A DNA stretch of 32,554 nt. It comes from Thalassotalea sp. 42_200_T64. GTDB lineage: Bacteria; Pseudomonadota; Gammaproteobacteria; Enterobacterales; Alteromonadaceae. Both the position numbers and the translations under genes were made by a program. Where the stretch lies: NCBI GenBank assembly GCA_002162925.1, contig MABC01000020.1:21346-53899 (forward strand). The letters run 5' to 3'. The notes below the pieces were generated by a model that made no database searches, was not told where the DNA came from, and worked only from the letters and a program-made list of their open reading frames with translations. Positions 1 to 10,795 of the stretch are shown in pieces (position 1 is the first letter of the stretch; every line of letters begins with the position of its first letter).

Positions 1-15
1 GGGATGAATTAACTT

Positions 16-47
16 AGAGTAAAGGCTTAATCTTCAGCCTTTACTCT
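16..47. terminator. perfect 12-bp inverted repeat, likely terminator for the minus-strand gene
   Basis: Positions 16-27 and 36-47 are perfect reverse complements separated by 8 bases. The hairpin lies 3 bases beyond the stop codon of the minus-strand glycerophosphotransferase gene, where a terminator is expected. No strong T-tract follows on either strand, so efficient Rho-independent termination is an inference. Confidence 0.55.
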
Positions 48-49
48 CT

Positions 50-1258
50 TTAGCCATGTTTTGGTAAACCATCCAAACCTTCTAACTTATCCACTTTACG
101 TTTCAGAAATAAATTCATTTTTAGGTTTCGCCTAAAATGTTTTAGCGCGCAGTTTCGAACAAACTGCTTATACGGCACAGATTCATATTTACCCAACAAC
201 TTCACAATTGCATCCGCCTGTCGCTCGGTAGCATGACCATCGGGCTGGTAAATGGAGTAATGAAATATCTTATTGCGCATTTCCTGGTGTGCATCAGCGT
301 TTAAATTTCTCTTGATAAGCGTGGCAATATCTTCTTCTGTATTTATTACATCGCCCGCTTGCCAGGCGAAGGTATTCGACGAAATGTCATCACTCTCTCG
401 ATAGTGCACAGGATCCGGGTTGGCATAAATGATTGGCCGATTAAAGTGAAACCACTCATAACAAGCTGAGGAAATATCCGAGATCATCACATCGGCCTGA
501 TCCATATATTGCAGTATATTATCGGCGTATAAAATCTTAATTCGATGTTCTAGGCCGTGTTGTTTTACATAATCTTCCATTTGTTTATTTACTGAATTTC
601 CATCTTCATGAACTAATGAATGGAACTTAACAATAAAATTCACCGATTCCGGCATATGTTTCAGCAGATTTATTCCCCAAAGAGGCAATGAGCTTTCGCC
701 ATAAAGAGAAAAACGATGCCCGGTTGCACCTTCTTTTGCCATCGAAATCCAGGTAGGTGCGTACAAAACAGTAGGTTTGCCATTAGTAAACAATGGTTGA
801 TACTCAAGCGCGTCATTAATTAGCGGGTCAAATTTTGGATAGCCTACGACTTCATAATCCACTACATTTTCAAGTAGCTCCGCCTTAGCAACTTTATCGC
901 GAGATTTTTCCCCTGGAAATAATACCAGGTCATACACACTGATAAAGGCATTCTCTAAATAACGTTTATCTGACAAGCCGCCATGAAAAATTTCAACGCT
1001 CAAGCCAAAGCTTAATGTTTTAAACATCGGATAAACGACAACTCGAATTTGATGTTTTTTTAAAAACGCCTTAGCTTTACCTCGATCGCGAATAAAAAAA
1101 ACTCTCTTAGCTATATCTGGGTATTGTTTCTGGATGTAATCAAAAATATGTTGGCCACGCACAATAATTGGTCCGGGTAATTTTGTTTGCAAGCGATGTA
1201 CTGGTGGAAAATGCTGAATATTATCATTTACGTAATACGCAACTTTACAATCAAACAT
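50..1258 (-). CDS. CDP-glycerol glycerophosphotransferase family protein
   Basis: 402-residue protein of the TagB/TagF-like family (CDP-glycerol:poly(glycerophosphate) glycerophosphotransferase, a GT-B fold). Family-type segments seen are VEIFHGG near residue 89, a central PTVLYAPTW, a KFHSLVHEDG segment, and SDISSACYEWFHFNRPIIY, the donor-binding SDxSS...E region. Known members transfer glycerol phosphate or ribitol phosphate from a CDP-linked donor; in Gram-negatives they usually decorate surface glycans or LPS. It lies 40 bases downstream of a second family member on the same strand, so the two are probably cotranscribed. It is more divergent than the other two members in the window, with a longer N-terminus. 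The actual acceptor cannot be read from the sequence. Confidence 0.85.
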   Translation of the reverse strand: MFDCKVAYYVNDNIQHFPPVHRLQTKLPGPIIVRGQHIFDYIQKQYPDIAKRVFFIRDRGKAKAFLKKHQIRVVVYPMFKTLSFGLSVEIFHGGLSDKRYLENAFISVYDLVLFPGEKSRDKVAKAELLENVVDYEVVGYPKFDPLINDALEYQPLFTNGKPTVLYAPTWISMAKEGATGHRFSLYGESSLPLWGINLLKHMPESVNFIVKFHSLVHEDGNSVNKQMEDYVKQHGLEHRIKILYADNILQYMDQADVMISDISSACYEWFHFNRPIIYANPDPVHYRESDDISSNTFAWQAGDVINTEEDIATLIKRNLNADAHQEMRNKIFHYSIYQPDGHATERQADAIVKLLGKYESVPYKQFVRNCALKHFRRNLKMNLFLKRKVDKLEGLDGLPKHG

Positions 1259-1298
1259 GGTATAAATTTCTCTTTAACGGTATTAGGGTCTGTTGACC

Positions 1299-2348
1299 CT
1301 AGTTCCAACGGTAGTATTTAAGTTTTTTTCGCACTTTTAACCGGCGAATTAAATTTAACGGTTTACGTTTTAAATGTTTCGTACCACGAATTAAACCGTC
1401 GATGGCGTTAACAACTCTTTCACTAGACTTGCCGTCATGATGGGGATGAATTTTTACGCAGTGGGCATTGATCGCGGCAATAACTTCTTTATTGTTTTGC
1501 AAGGCATAAGATAAGTTTTTTGCAAGTTTATCTGCTTCCGTAAAGTTAATTAACCAGGATTTCGGGCGTCGATTTTTAAAGGCAACGACAGGTTTACGCA
1601 GTAGCGCAAATTCAGACAAAATCGATGATGTATCCGATAACAAAACGTCGGCAGCTTGCAACAATGGAATAATATTGCTGGTTTCGATGAACTGAACATT
1701 ATCAGTATCGGCAGCTAAACCTTTGAACATTGCCACTTCTTGTGCCTTTGCTTTAGGGTGCAACTTGATTAGCCAGTGCCAATCTTTATCCTTTATCAGT
1801 TCTTTGATTTGCGGGTAAAGCTCATATGCACTGGTTAATTGGGGAGAAAATGTGGGTGCATAAAATATTAGCGGTTTATCGGATTTATATTGCTCGGCAT
1901 CTGGATGCAGAGTAAACAAAGGGTCCAATTTTGACCACCCAGTTTCAACGATTTCACAGGTACCATCATTTATGGCATTAAATGCATGAGTGATATTCGG
2001 CCCTTGGGTGCAATATAAATCAAAAAAACCGCGAATATTAAATTTATTTTTTTTGCCCGAATCAAAACCGTGAAATACTTGAACTTTGATCCCTGGGAAG
2101 AAATCAGGGATATAATTACCCGGTGCAAGCACCGCATCGGGCTGATATTTTTTAACCTCTTCGACACTTTGGAATAAAATATCTTTGCTATCAATGAATT
2201 TTTCAGCTTCAGCACCTTTGGGGATAAACCAGGCGATTTGATAACCGCGTTTATGCAATTCCATTTCAATTGGTCTAAGCACACTGTATGAATATGACAG
2301 TTCGGCATAAAATAAATAGTGCTTGGGCTTAAGTATGTTTTTATTCAT
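1299..2348 (-). CDS. CDP-glycerol glycerophosphotransferase family protein
   Basis: 349-residue member of the same GT-B glycerophosphotransferase family. Visible segments are PGIKVQVFHGF, DLYCTQGPN, VETGWSKLDPLF, LIFYAPTFSP, LIKLHPKAK and LLSDTSSILSEFALLRKPVV; the last is the conserved SDTSS donor-binding motif. The C-terminus is strongly basic, which suggests peripheral association with the inner face of the membrane. It is a clear paralogue of the divergently transcribed gene at 2528-3580, sharing the same order of segments over almost the whole length. It heads a probable two-gene minus-strand operon with the gene ending at 50. The acceptor is unknown; LPS or another surface polymer is the usual guess. 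Confidence 0.85.
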   Translation of the reverse strand: MNKNILKPKHYLFYAELSYSYSVLRPIEMELHKRGYQIAWFIPKGAEAEKFIDSKDILFQSVEEVKKYQPDAVLAPGNYIPDFFPGIKVQVFHGFDSGKKNKFNIRGFFDLYCTQGPNITHAFNAINDGTCEIVETGWSKLDPLFTLHPDAEQYKSDKPLIFYAPTFSPQLTSAYELYPQIKELIKDKDWHWLIKLHPKAKAQEVAMFKGLAADTDNVQFIETSNIIPLLQAADVLLSDTSSILSEFALLRKPVVAFKNRRPKSWLINFTEADKLAKNLSYALQNNKEVIAAINAHCVKIHPHHDGKSSERVVNAIDGLIRGTKHLKRKPLNLIRRLKVRKKLKYYRWN

Positions 2349-2527
2349 GATAAAAGTATTTAAACTAACAATAGATTGGATTGTAACACTTATTTAATTC
2401 GAAAGAGATAGTGCAATAATTCATTTAATTATGTTTACAAATCTATATATTTGATACACTTTATTTTAACAAAAAGGTAGGGGTTTTCTATCCCCTAAAA
2501 TAAAATTGTTGGCCCTCGAGTAAATAA

Positions 2528-3580
2528 ATGTCAAAGCAAAAACCGAATTACAAATTTCTTTTTTATGTCACCCAGAACTATTCTTTTGCGGTGCTTAGAC
2601 CATTGCAACTTGAAATTAAACGCCAGGGCTATGAAGTAAAATGGTTTTTAACGGGTCAACAAGTTAACTACGATTATCTCCATGACAGTGAGCTACAATT
2701 ACACACGATTAGAGAGGTTTTTAAATACAAACCCGACGCTGTTTTCGTTCCTGGAAATCGTATGCCCACCTTTATCCCGGGGATAAAGGTTGCTGTATTT
2801 CATGGTTTTAATGTAAGCAAGCGCCCTGATGAAATAGGCCATTTTAACATTCGTGGCTGTTTTGATTTATATTGTACTCAAGGTCCTAACACGACGACTA
2901 AATTCCAGCAGCTTGCCGATAAACACCAATTTTTCAATGTCGTGGAAACCGGCTGGCCAATGTTGGATCCCTTATTCAGCAAAGATCAAAAAACCGTAGT
3001 AAACACAAATGCTAAAAAGACTATTTTATTTTGCTCTACATTTTCCAAAAATTTAACTTGTGCTCCGAGTCTTTTAAACGAAATTCAACGATTAAAAGAG
3101 AAACATGACTGGCAATGGATTGTGCAATTTCACCCCAAGATGTCGAAAACTATTGTCGACTCATACAAACGAATCCATGATGACAAGCTCACTTTTGTTG
3201 AAACCGATAATATCATTCCATTACTGCAACAAGCCGATATAATGCTTTGTGATACGTCTTCAGTGTTACTCAGTTTTATCCTACAAAATAAACCGGTCGT
3301 GACTTTTAAAAATCAACGCCCTGACAAGCACCTACTCAATTTTACCAATGTCAACGAACTGGAAGATAATTTGAAATCAGCCTTTGCCAGACCAACAGAA
3401 TTACTGACAGAAATTGAAAGATTTAATGCTCAACTACACCCATATCAAGATGGCAAGTCAAGTGCACGAGTTCTATCTGCTGCAATTAAGATTATCAACC
3501 AGAACCCGTGTAAAAAACGTAAGCCGTTTAACCTAATACGACTAATGAAGACTGCGTGGAAGTTGAAATTTCAACTTTAA
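2528..3580 (+). CDS. CDP-glycerol glycerophosphotransferase family protein (divergent paralogue)
   Basis: 350-residue paralogue of the gene at 1299-2348 with near-collinear segments: LRPLQLEIKRQGYEVKWF, PGIKVAVFHGF, DLYCTQGPNTT, VVETGWPMLDPLF, IVQFHPKM and LLCDTSSVLLSFILQNKPVV. In the donor-binding motif the usual Ser-Asp is Cys-Asp and the usual Glu after it is not evident (SFILQ), so activity may differ from that of its neighbour. It is transcribed divergently from a 179-bp AT-rich intergenic region that must hold both promoters. The pair most likely arose by inverted duplication. Its substrate is not determinable from sequence. Confidence 0.83.
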   Translation: MSKQKPNYKFLFYVTQNYSFAVLRPLQLEIKRQGYEVKWFLTGQQVNYDYLHDSELQLHTIREVFKYKPDAVFVPGNRMPTFIPGIKVAVFHGFNVSKRPDEIGHFNIRGCFDLYCTQGPNTTTKFQQLADKHQFFNVVETGWPMLDPLFSKDQKTVVNTNAKKTILFCSTFSKNLTCAPSLLNEIQRLKEKHDWQWIVQFHPKMSKTIVDSYKRIHDDKLTFVETDNIIPLLQQADIMLCDTSSVLLSFILQNKPVVTFKNQRPDKHLLNFTNVNELEDNLKSAFARPTELLTEIERFNAQLHPYQDGKSSARVLSAAIKIINQNPCKKRKPFNLIRLMKTAWKLKFQL

Positions 3581-3676
3581 CCTTGTGAATATATTTATAC
3601 TTGGCAATAATTGCCTCAATTTACCATCACCATAAATTGACATAGCAAACTGCAACTACATATAACAAAAACATTG

Positions 3677-3705
3677 TTGACAGGCGTGGGCAAACGTCTT
3701 ATTGT
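3677..3705 (+). promoter_or_regulatory. candidate sigma70 promoter of the leu operon
   Basis: A consensus -35 hexamer TTGACA (3677-3682) is followed after 17 bases by TATTGT (3700-3705). Transcription would start near 3712, about 45 bases before the leucine leader peptide. The -10 box is imperfect. Confidence 0.55.
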
Positions 3706-3756
3706 TAGAATAATTACACTAGCAAATAAAAACTCTATTAAACTGAATAATTATTA

Positions 3757-3834
3757 ATGACTCAATATTTTAAACAACGCATTCTTCTAAACCTCCTGCT
3801 ACTTACAAGTTGCGGGTGTTATTCTGACGTTTAA
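3757..3834 (+). CDS. leuL: leu operon leader peptide
   Basis: A 25-codon open reading frame, ATG to TAA, whose middle reads ILLNLLLL: six leucines within seven codons, using CTT, CTA, CTC and CTG. It ends 21 bases before a strong intrinsic terminator and 109 bases before leuA. This is the expected architecture for transcription attenuation of leuABCD: when charged Leu-tRNA is scarce, the ribosome stalls at the leucine run and leaves the downstream TTGCGGGT segment (3810-3817) free to pair with the terminator's left arm. The ribosome-binding site upstream is weak (TTATTAATG). The peptide itself is not expected to have a function after release. Confidence 0.85.
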   Translation: MTQYFKQRILLNLLLLTSCGCYSDV

Positions 3835-3884
3835 AATAAACTAACTGATTAACCAAAACCCGCAAGTCACATTGCGGGTTTTTT
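3810..3884 (+). promoter_or_regulatory. leu attenuator: antiterminator/terminator switch
   Basis: The terminator is an 11-bp stem (3855-3865 with 3872-3882; core ACCCGCAA/TTGCGGGT), a 6-base loop and a run of six T to 3884. The segment TTGCGGGT at 3810-3817, inside the leader-peptide frame just after the leucine codons, is identical to the terminator's right arm. It can therefore pair with 3858-3865 to form a mutually exclusive antiterminator. This supports ribosome-mediated, leucine-dependent attenuation. Confidence 0.83.
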
Positions 3885-3942
3885 CATTCTGTAATGTGAT
3901 TAATGGGCTAAGCTAAACTACGCAGCAACCTAAGGCAAAATT

Positions 3943-6610
<2,668 letters not shown>

Positions 6611-6684
6611 ACTGAGCTTGGGATAAGCAGCACTCATTTTCCCGAATTTAGCTTAACTAAGAATTAATACCTGGAGAGCATATA

Positions 6685-8079
6685 ATGGCTACCACTTTAT
6701 ACGAAAAATTATGGCAACGACACTTAGTACAAGACAAAGCCGGTGAAACACCACTTATCTTTGTTGACCGCCACTTAGTGCACGAAGTCACGTCACCGCA
6801 GGCATTTGCCAACTTAAAATTTCATCAGCGCCCGGTGCATAGTCCAAGCAGAACTATAGCGACTATGGATCACAATATTTCAACCAAGAAATGTGATATT
6901 GATGCCGCTGGCGCCGCTGGTGCCAATCAGTTAAAAACGTTAGAAAAAAATTGTAACGATTTTGGTGTGCAACTTTATGGCATGGGTCATAAAAACCAGG
7001 GCATCGTTCATGTGATGGGGCCAGAGCTTGGTTTAACCTTGCCAGGACAAGTGATTGTTTGTGGCGATTCACACACCGCCACCCACGGCGCTTTTGGTGC
7101 CTTGGCCTTTGGTATTGGTACCTCAGAAGTGGAACACGTGTTGGCCACGCAAACCTTGCGTCAAAACAAAGCCAAAACGATGAACATCAAAGTGGAAGGC
7201 AAAGTAAACCTTGGCATTAGCGCCAAAGACATTATTTTAGCCATCATTGGCAAAGTAGGCCATGCCGGTGCCACTGGTTATGTGATTGAATACACCGGCG
7301 AAGCTATCCGTGGATTGACTATGGAAGAGCGAATGACGGTGTGTAACATGAGCATTGAATTTGGCGCTAAGGCTGGCTTAATCGCCCCGGATCAAATTAC
7401 CTTCGATTACTTAAGCGATAAAGAGAACGCCCCGAAAGGCGAAGTTTTCGATCAAGCTGTTGCCGATTGGAAAACTCTGCAAACCGATGCGGATGCTGGA
7501 TTTGACACTACGGTGAGCATCGATGCAACACAAATCAAACCACAAGTGACTTGGGGCACTAACCCAGGACAAGTCACCGCAATTGATGACGTGGTACCCG
7601 CACCGGAAGATTTTAGCGATCCAATTGAACGTGAGTCTTGCGTTAACGCGTTAAAGTATATGGATTTAACGCCTGGTACCAAAATTAGCGAGATTGAGAT
7701 CAACAACGTCTTTATCGGCTCTTGTACCAATTCACGCATTGAAGATTTACGCATTGCCGCGGCAGTGGTTAAAGGTAAAAAAGTATCAAATACGGTAACC
7801 GCCATAGTGGTTCCTGGCTCCTACAGAGTACGTGAGCAAGCCGAAGCCGAAGGTTTAGCCCGCATATTTACCGAGGCGGGATTTGAATGGCGATTACCCG
7901 GTTGTTCAATGTGTTTGGGTATGAATGACGACAAGTTACAAGCTGGCGATCGTTGTGCATCTACCAGTAACCGCAACTTTGAAGGCCGTCAAGGCCGTGG
8001 CAGCAGAACCCATTTAGTCAGCCCGGCGATGGCAGCTGCTGCAGCAATTGCTGGCCATTTCACCGACGTAAACGCTTAA
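6685..8079 (+). CDS. leuC: 3-isopropylmalate dehydratase large subunit
   Basis: 464 residues, aconitase superfamily. With LeuD it isomerises 2- to 3-isopropylmalate using a [4Fe-4S] cluster. The three cluster cysteines are visible: C347 in [10 protein letters not shown], and C407 and C410 in [10 protein letters not shown]. Other conserved parts are [29 protein letters not shown] and [21 protein letters not shown] ribosome-binding site (GGAGAG) lies just upstream. A 74-base gap separates it from leuB and 10 bases separate it from leuD. Confidence 0.97.
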   Translation: MATTLYEKLWQRHLVQDKAGETPLIFVDRHLVHEVTSPQAFANLKFHQRPVHSPSRTIATMDHNISTKKCDIDAAGAAGANQLKTLEKNCNDFGVQLYGMGHKNQGIVHVMGPELGLTLPGQVIVCGDSHTATHGAFGALAFGIGTSEVEHVLATQTLRQNKAKTMNIKVEGKVNLGISAKDIILAIIGKVGHAGATGYVIEYTGEAIRGLTMEERMTVCNMSIEFGAKAGLIAPDQITFDYLSDKENAPKGEVFDQAVADWKTLQTDADAGFDTTVSIDATQIKPQVTWGTNPGQVTAIDDVVPAPEDFSDPIERESCVNALKYMDLTPGTKISEIEINNVFIGSCTNSRIEDLRIAAAVVKGKKVSNTVTAIVVPGSYRVREQAEAEGLARIFTEAGFEWRLPGCSMCLGMNDDKLQAGDRCASTSNRNFEGRQGRGSRTHLVSPAMAAAAAIAGHFTDVNA

Positions 8080-8089
8080 GGAGATAACC

Positions 8090-8686
8090 ATGGAAAAATT
8101 TACTCAACATACAGGGTTTGTTGTCCCTTTAGATCGTGCCAACATAGATACCGACCAAATCATTCCGAAACAGTTTTTGCAAAAAACTACCCGTACCGGT
8201 TTTGCCCAACACTTGTTTCACGACTGGCGCTTTTTAGATGATGACGGTTTACAACCCGACCCTAGTTTTATCCTAAACCAGCCAGAATACGATGGCGTAA
8301 GTGTGTTACTTGCTCGCGAAAACTTTGGTTGTGGCTCGAGCCGTGAACATGCTCCCTGGGCGATTCAGGAGTACGGTTTCAAAGTTGTTATAGCGGCAAG
8401 TTTTGCCGATATTTTTTATGGCAACTGCATCAATATAGGTATTGTGCCAGTAGTGCTTGATCAAGCGGTTGTCGATGATTTATTTCAGCAAACGGCGCAA
8501 GGTAAACTTGAACTCACCGTTGACCTTGCGGCGATGAAAGTCATTAACGGCGCTAAAGAATATTCATTCACATTGACCACCTTTCAAAAGTACTGTTTAG
8601 AAAATGGTGTTGATGCGGTTGGCTGGACCTTAGAAATCGCCGATCAAATCGATACCTTTGAACAGAAATTGCCCGCCTGGCAATAA
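8090..8686 (+). CDS. leuD: 3-isopropylmalate dehydratase small subunit
   Basis: 198 residues (E. coli LeuD has 201), the swivelling aconitase domain that completes the isopropylmalate isomerase active site with LeuC. The [14 protein letters not shown] start region and the substrate-binding [13 protein letters not shown] motif are intact. AGGAG lies a few bases before the ATG. It is the last gene of the operon and is followed by a terminator hairpin. Confidence 0.96.
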   Translation: MEKFTQHTGFVVPLDRANIDTDQIIPKQFLQKTTRTGFAQHLFHDWRFLDDDGLQPDPSFILNQPEYDGVSVLLARENFGCGSSREHAPWAIQEYGFKVVIAASFADIFYGNCINIGIVPVVLDQAVVDDLFQQTAQGKLELTVDLAAMKVINGAKEYSFTLTTFQKYCLENGVDAVGWTLEIADQIDTFEQKLPAWQ

Positions 8687-8699
8687 TTTCGAAATACGG

Positions 8700-8731
8700 C
8701 CCCTGAACTTTAACGAAAGCTCAGGGGTATT
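8700..8731 (+). terminator. intrinsic terminator of the leu operon
   Basis: CCCCTGA (8700-8706) pairs with TCAGGGG (8721-8727), and the interior continues as CTTT/AAAG around an AACG loop, followed by TATTT. It begins 14 bases after the leuD stop. The T-tract is short. Confidence 0.75.
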
Positions 8732-8851
8732 TCATTAAAATTTCAACCAACTTCTTTTCTAATGAAAAGACGCGTCAGAACAACGAACAACTACTTTTTA
8801 GATAATAATATTAACCTCTGGTAATTCAGCAGTTGGTCGTAGATAAAGTAA

Positions 8852-9631
8852 CTAATCTTTATCCGATTGCATTTTCTCCTGAGTTTCTAAGCTCCATAAA
8901 CCAACATATTTATTAAATGTTCGCTGAGTAAACATACCAGCAAGGATTAAGCCACGACTACCATCTAAAAAGCCCAGCCTGAAAATATATATCTGAATAA
9001 AGGTAATTAACGAACGCAGCACAGCTACATATACGCCATAACTCTTTTTATTTTTTTTGTAATATTTCTCGGAAGTTAACCAAGAATACTTCCTGTTTTT
9101 TTCCAGCAAATGCTCGAAATTCCTTACCGAATAATGTAATAGGTAGCCTTTATCAATTGTTTGAGTCGAACCTGAAGTGATCACTTTTTCGTGGACCAAA
9201 TCCTGACTAAAACTTGCCCCCTCCCTTCTAAACAACCTCTTTGGAGAACGGGCAGAACGCCCAAACCGGATAGATTTTCCTAAAAATATTGTTTTCCAAG
9301 GTAAGCGATAAGCGCTGGCACTAATCTTTGTTTGTTGCAGAAGTTTGTTAACAGACAATTTCGCATTCTCGTCCAATGCTTCATCTGCATCTATAGATAA
9401 CACCCAATCACAAGTAGCTTGTTCCAGCGCTCTTTGCTTTTGAGGACCATAACCAGGCCAATCAGTTACCAGAACCTTATCGGTATATTTTTTTGCTATG
9501 TTAACCGTATTGTCTGTGCTGCCAGAATCAACCACAACGATTTCATCAGCAATATCCTGCACCGAAGATAAGCACCTATCGAGTCTATCTTCTTCATCTT
9601 TAGTAATCACTATTACTGAAAGTGTATTCAT
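8852..9631 (-). CDS. family 2 glycosyltransferase, LPS-core type (WaaE/KdtX-like)
   Basis: 259-residue GT-A glycosyltransferase. The N-terminus reads LSVIVITKDEEDRLDRCL, then DEIVVVDSGSTDNT (nucleotide-sugar binding), GYGPQKQRALEQA, and the metal-binding DxD-type motif SIDADEAL. A later DLVHEKV segment is typical of the WaaE-like subfamily, which adds a hexose to the inner LPS core. A hydrophobic stretch near residues 208-220 suggests membrane association. The gene stands alone on the minus strand, downstream of gspAB and the decayed gspB fragment. The sugar and acceptor are not determinable; LPS core is the likely target given family precedent and the surface-glycan genes at the window start. 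Confidence 0.87.
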   Translation of the reverse strand: MNTLSVIVITKDEEDRLDRCLSSVQDIADEIVVVDSGSTDNTVNIAKKYTDKVLVTDWPGYGPQKQRALEQATCDWVLSIDADEALDENAKLSVNKLLQQTKISASAYRLPWKTIFLGKSIRFGRSARSPKRLFRREGASFSQDLVHEKVITSGSTQTIDKGYLLHYSVRNFEHLLEKNRKYSWLTSEKYYKKNKKSYGVYVAVLRSLITFIQIYIFRLGFLDGSRGLILAGMFTQRTFNKYVGLWSLETQEKMQSDKD

Positions 9632-9656
9632 ATACTTCTCTTTTGTTATTCAACAG

Positions 9657-9783
9657 TTACCAGCTTGAATGCGCCGGTAAGCTAAACCTTTGAATTGGAT
9701 GATAACCTTTTGCGGCTATACTTGTTCAATGATAAGGCTCTCAGGGGTTATGCCACAGGTATAATAACCCTGTCCATTTAAAA
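9657..9783 (-). pseudogene. decayed tandem copy of the gspB 3' end
   Basis: Read on the minus strand, this stretch gives LNGQGYYTCGITPESLIIEQ, then V and a stop codon, then PQKVIIQFKG. This matches the C-terminal part of intact GspB (LNDQDYYNGDTTPDGLVIEE, then IQPQKVIMQYKG). The DNA similarity continues through GCGCCGGTAAGCTAAA in both copies. The two copies are offset by 146 bp, directly repeated and in the same orientation. The fragment has an in-frame stop and loses the reading frame near its end, so it is a remnant of a duplication rather than a gene. It fills most of the space between gspB and the glycosyltransferase. Confidence 0.85.
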
Positions 9784-9802
9784 ACCTGACTCTGACCCTA
9801 GT

Positions 9803-10795
9803 TTACCAGTTAGACAGCGCCGGTAAGCTAAATATTTGCCCTTTATATTGCATAATAACTTTTTGTGGTTGTATCTCTTCGATGACCAAACCGTCCGGGG
9901 TAGTATCGCCGTTATAGTAATCCTGGTCATTTAATCGTATCCAGCTACTGGCCCAATCAGAAGTATACATATGTAATGAAAAGTGTAATATTGGCACTTC
10001 CTTTTGTAACCACATCGGCATTAACGCTAAAGATTTCACCCCGCTATCAGACACTAAACCATGTTTCTTTAAGCTCGGAGCAATATCACTGTCAACATCA
10101 TTATTGGCGTTATTTTCAGTGTCGGTAAAAGTGCTACTATTGCTATCATCAATCGCAGTTTCAAACGCATACAATAACTCAGGAGAGACACCATCGAGCT
10201 CTTTTTTATTGAGTGATAATTTAATTGGCGCGGTTTCTGCCGGTTGATTATTTCTGCTGTTAGCGTTGTTAAAGGTATCGGTTGCTGAATTTTTCACTAA
10301 CAATCCCTGTTGCGCAATCGCTGATTGAATTTGTTTATTTAGCTCTTGCTGTTTGGTTTTTTGCTGTGCATTTTGCTGAGCTAACAGTTGTTCCCGCTCA
10401 TCCCTAGCTAGCTGTTTTTTGTCGGCTATCAGTTGTTGATTATAAATATCAGGTGCTAAGAAATACTGTGCAGCAGTACTTTGCATGCCATAGTAGGGTT
10501 TTAGCCCTTCAGCCACAGTGTTGATATTCTTGATATGTGTGTCATTTGGCAAAGCCGTTATTTTCTTCCCCTGAACACCATTAATAATTATCTCCGCACC
10601 GCCCCCCAAGATGTAGCCCGCAAAAATAAATACCATCGCTAACAGCAACAGAGTCACTGACTGATAAAATCGAAAGCGACCCTCAGTGTTCGTTTCAGTT
10701 GAGCTCAGTTGCTGAGCGAACGAATTATTTGCCGGATCAGCTGTGGCTGTTGAGGTTGAATTTGATTTGCGTAAAGCATCAAGTAAATACGACAT
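9803..10795 (-). CDS. gspB: general secretion pathway protein B (type II secretion accessory)
   Basis: 330 residues. The N-terminus MSYLLDALRKS is the conserved GspB/ExeB/PulB start. It is followed by one transmembrane helix (about residues 44-66), a long Q/K-rich periplasmic linker with coiled-coil character, and a C-terminal T2SSB-type domain ending in the segment WIRLNDQDYYNGD...GLVIEEIQPQKVIMQYKG. ExeB with ExeA is known in Aeromonas to help place the secretin ExeD in the outer membrane through peptidoglycan. The start codon overlaps the gspA stop by one base (TAATG), which indicates coupled translation. A decayed copy of its last ~42 codons lies directly downstream. Confidence 0.9.
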   Translation of the reverse strand: MSYLLDALRKSNSTSTATADPANNSFAQQLSSTETNTEGRFRFYQSVTLLLLAMVFIFAGYILGGGAEIIINGVQGKKITALPNDTHIKNINTVAEGLKPYYGMQSTAAQYFLAPDIYNQQLIADKKQLARDEREQLLAQQNAQQKTKQQELNKQIQSAIAQQGLLVKNSATDTFNNANSRNNQPAETAPIKLSLNKKELDGVSPELLYAFETAIDDSNSSTFTDTENNANNDVDSDIAPSLKKHGLVSDSGVKSLALMPMWLQKEVPILHFSLHMYTSDWASSWIRLNDQDYYNGDTTPDGLVIEEIQPQKVIMQYKGQIFSLPALSNW

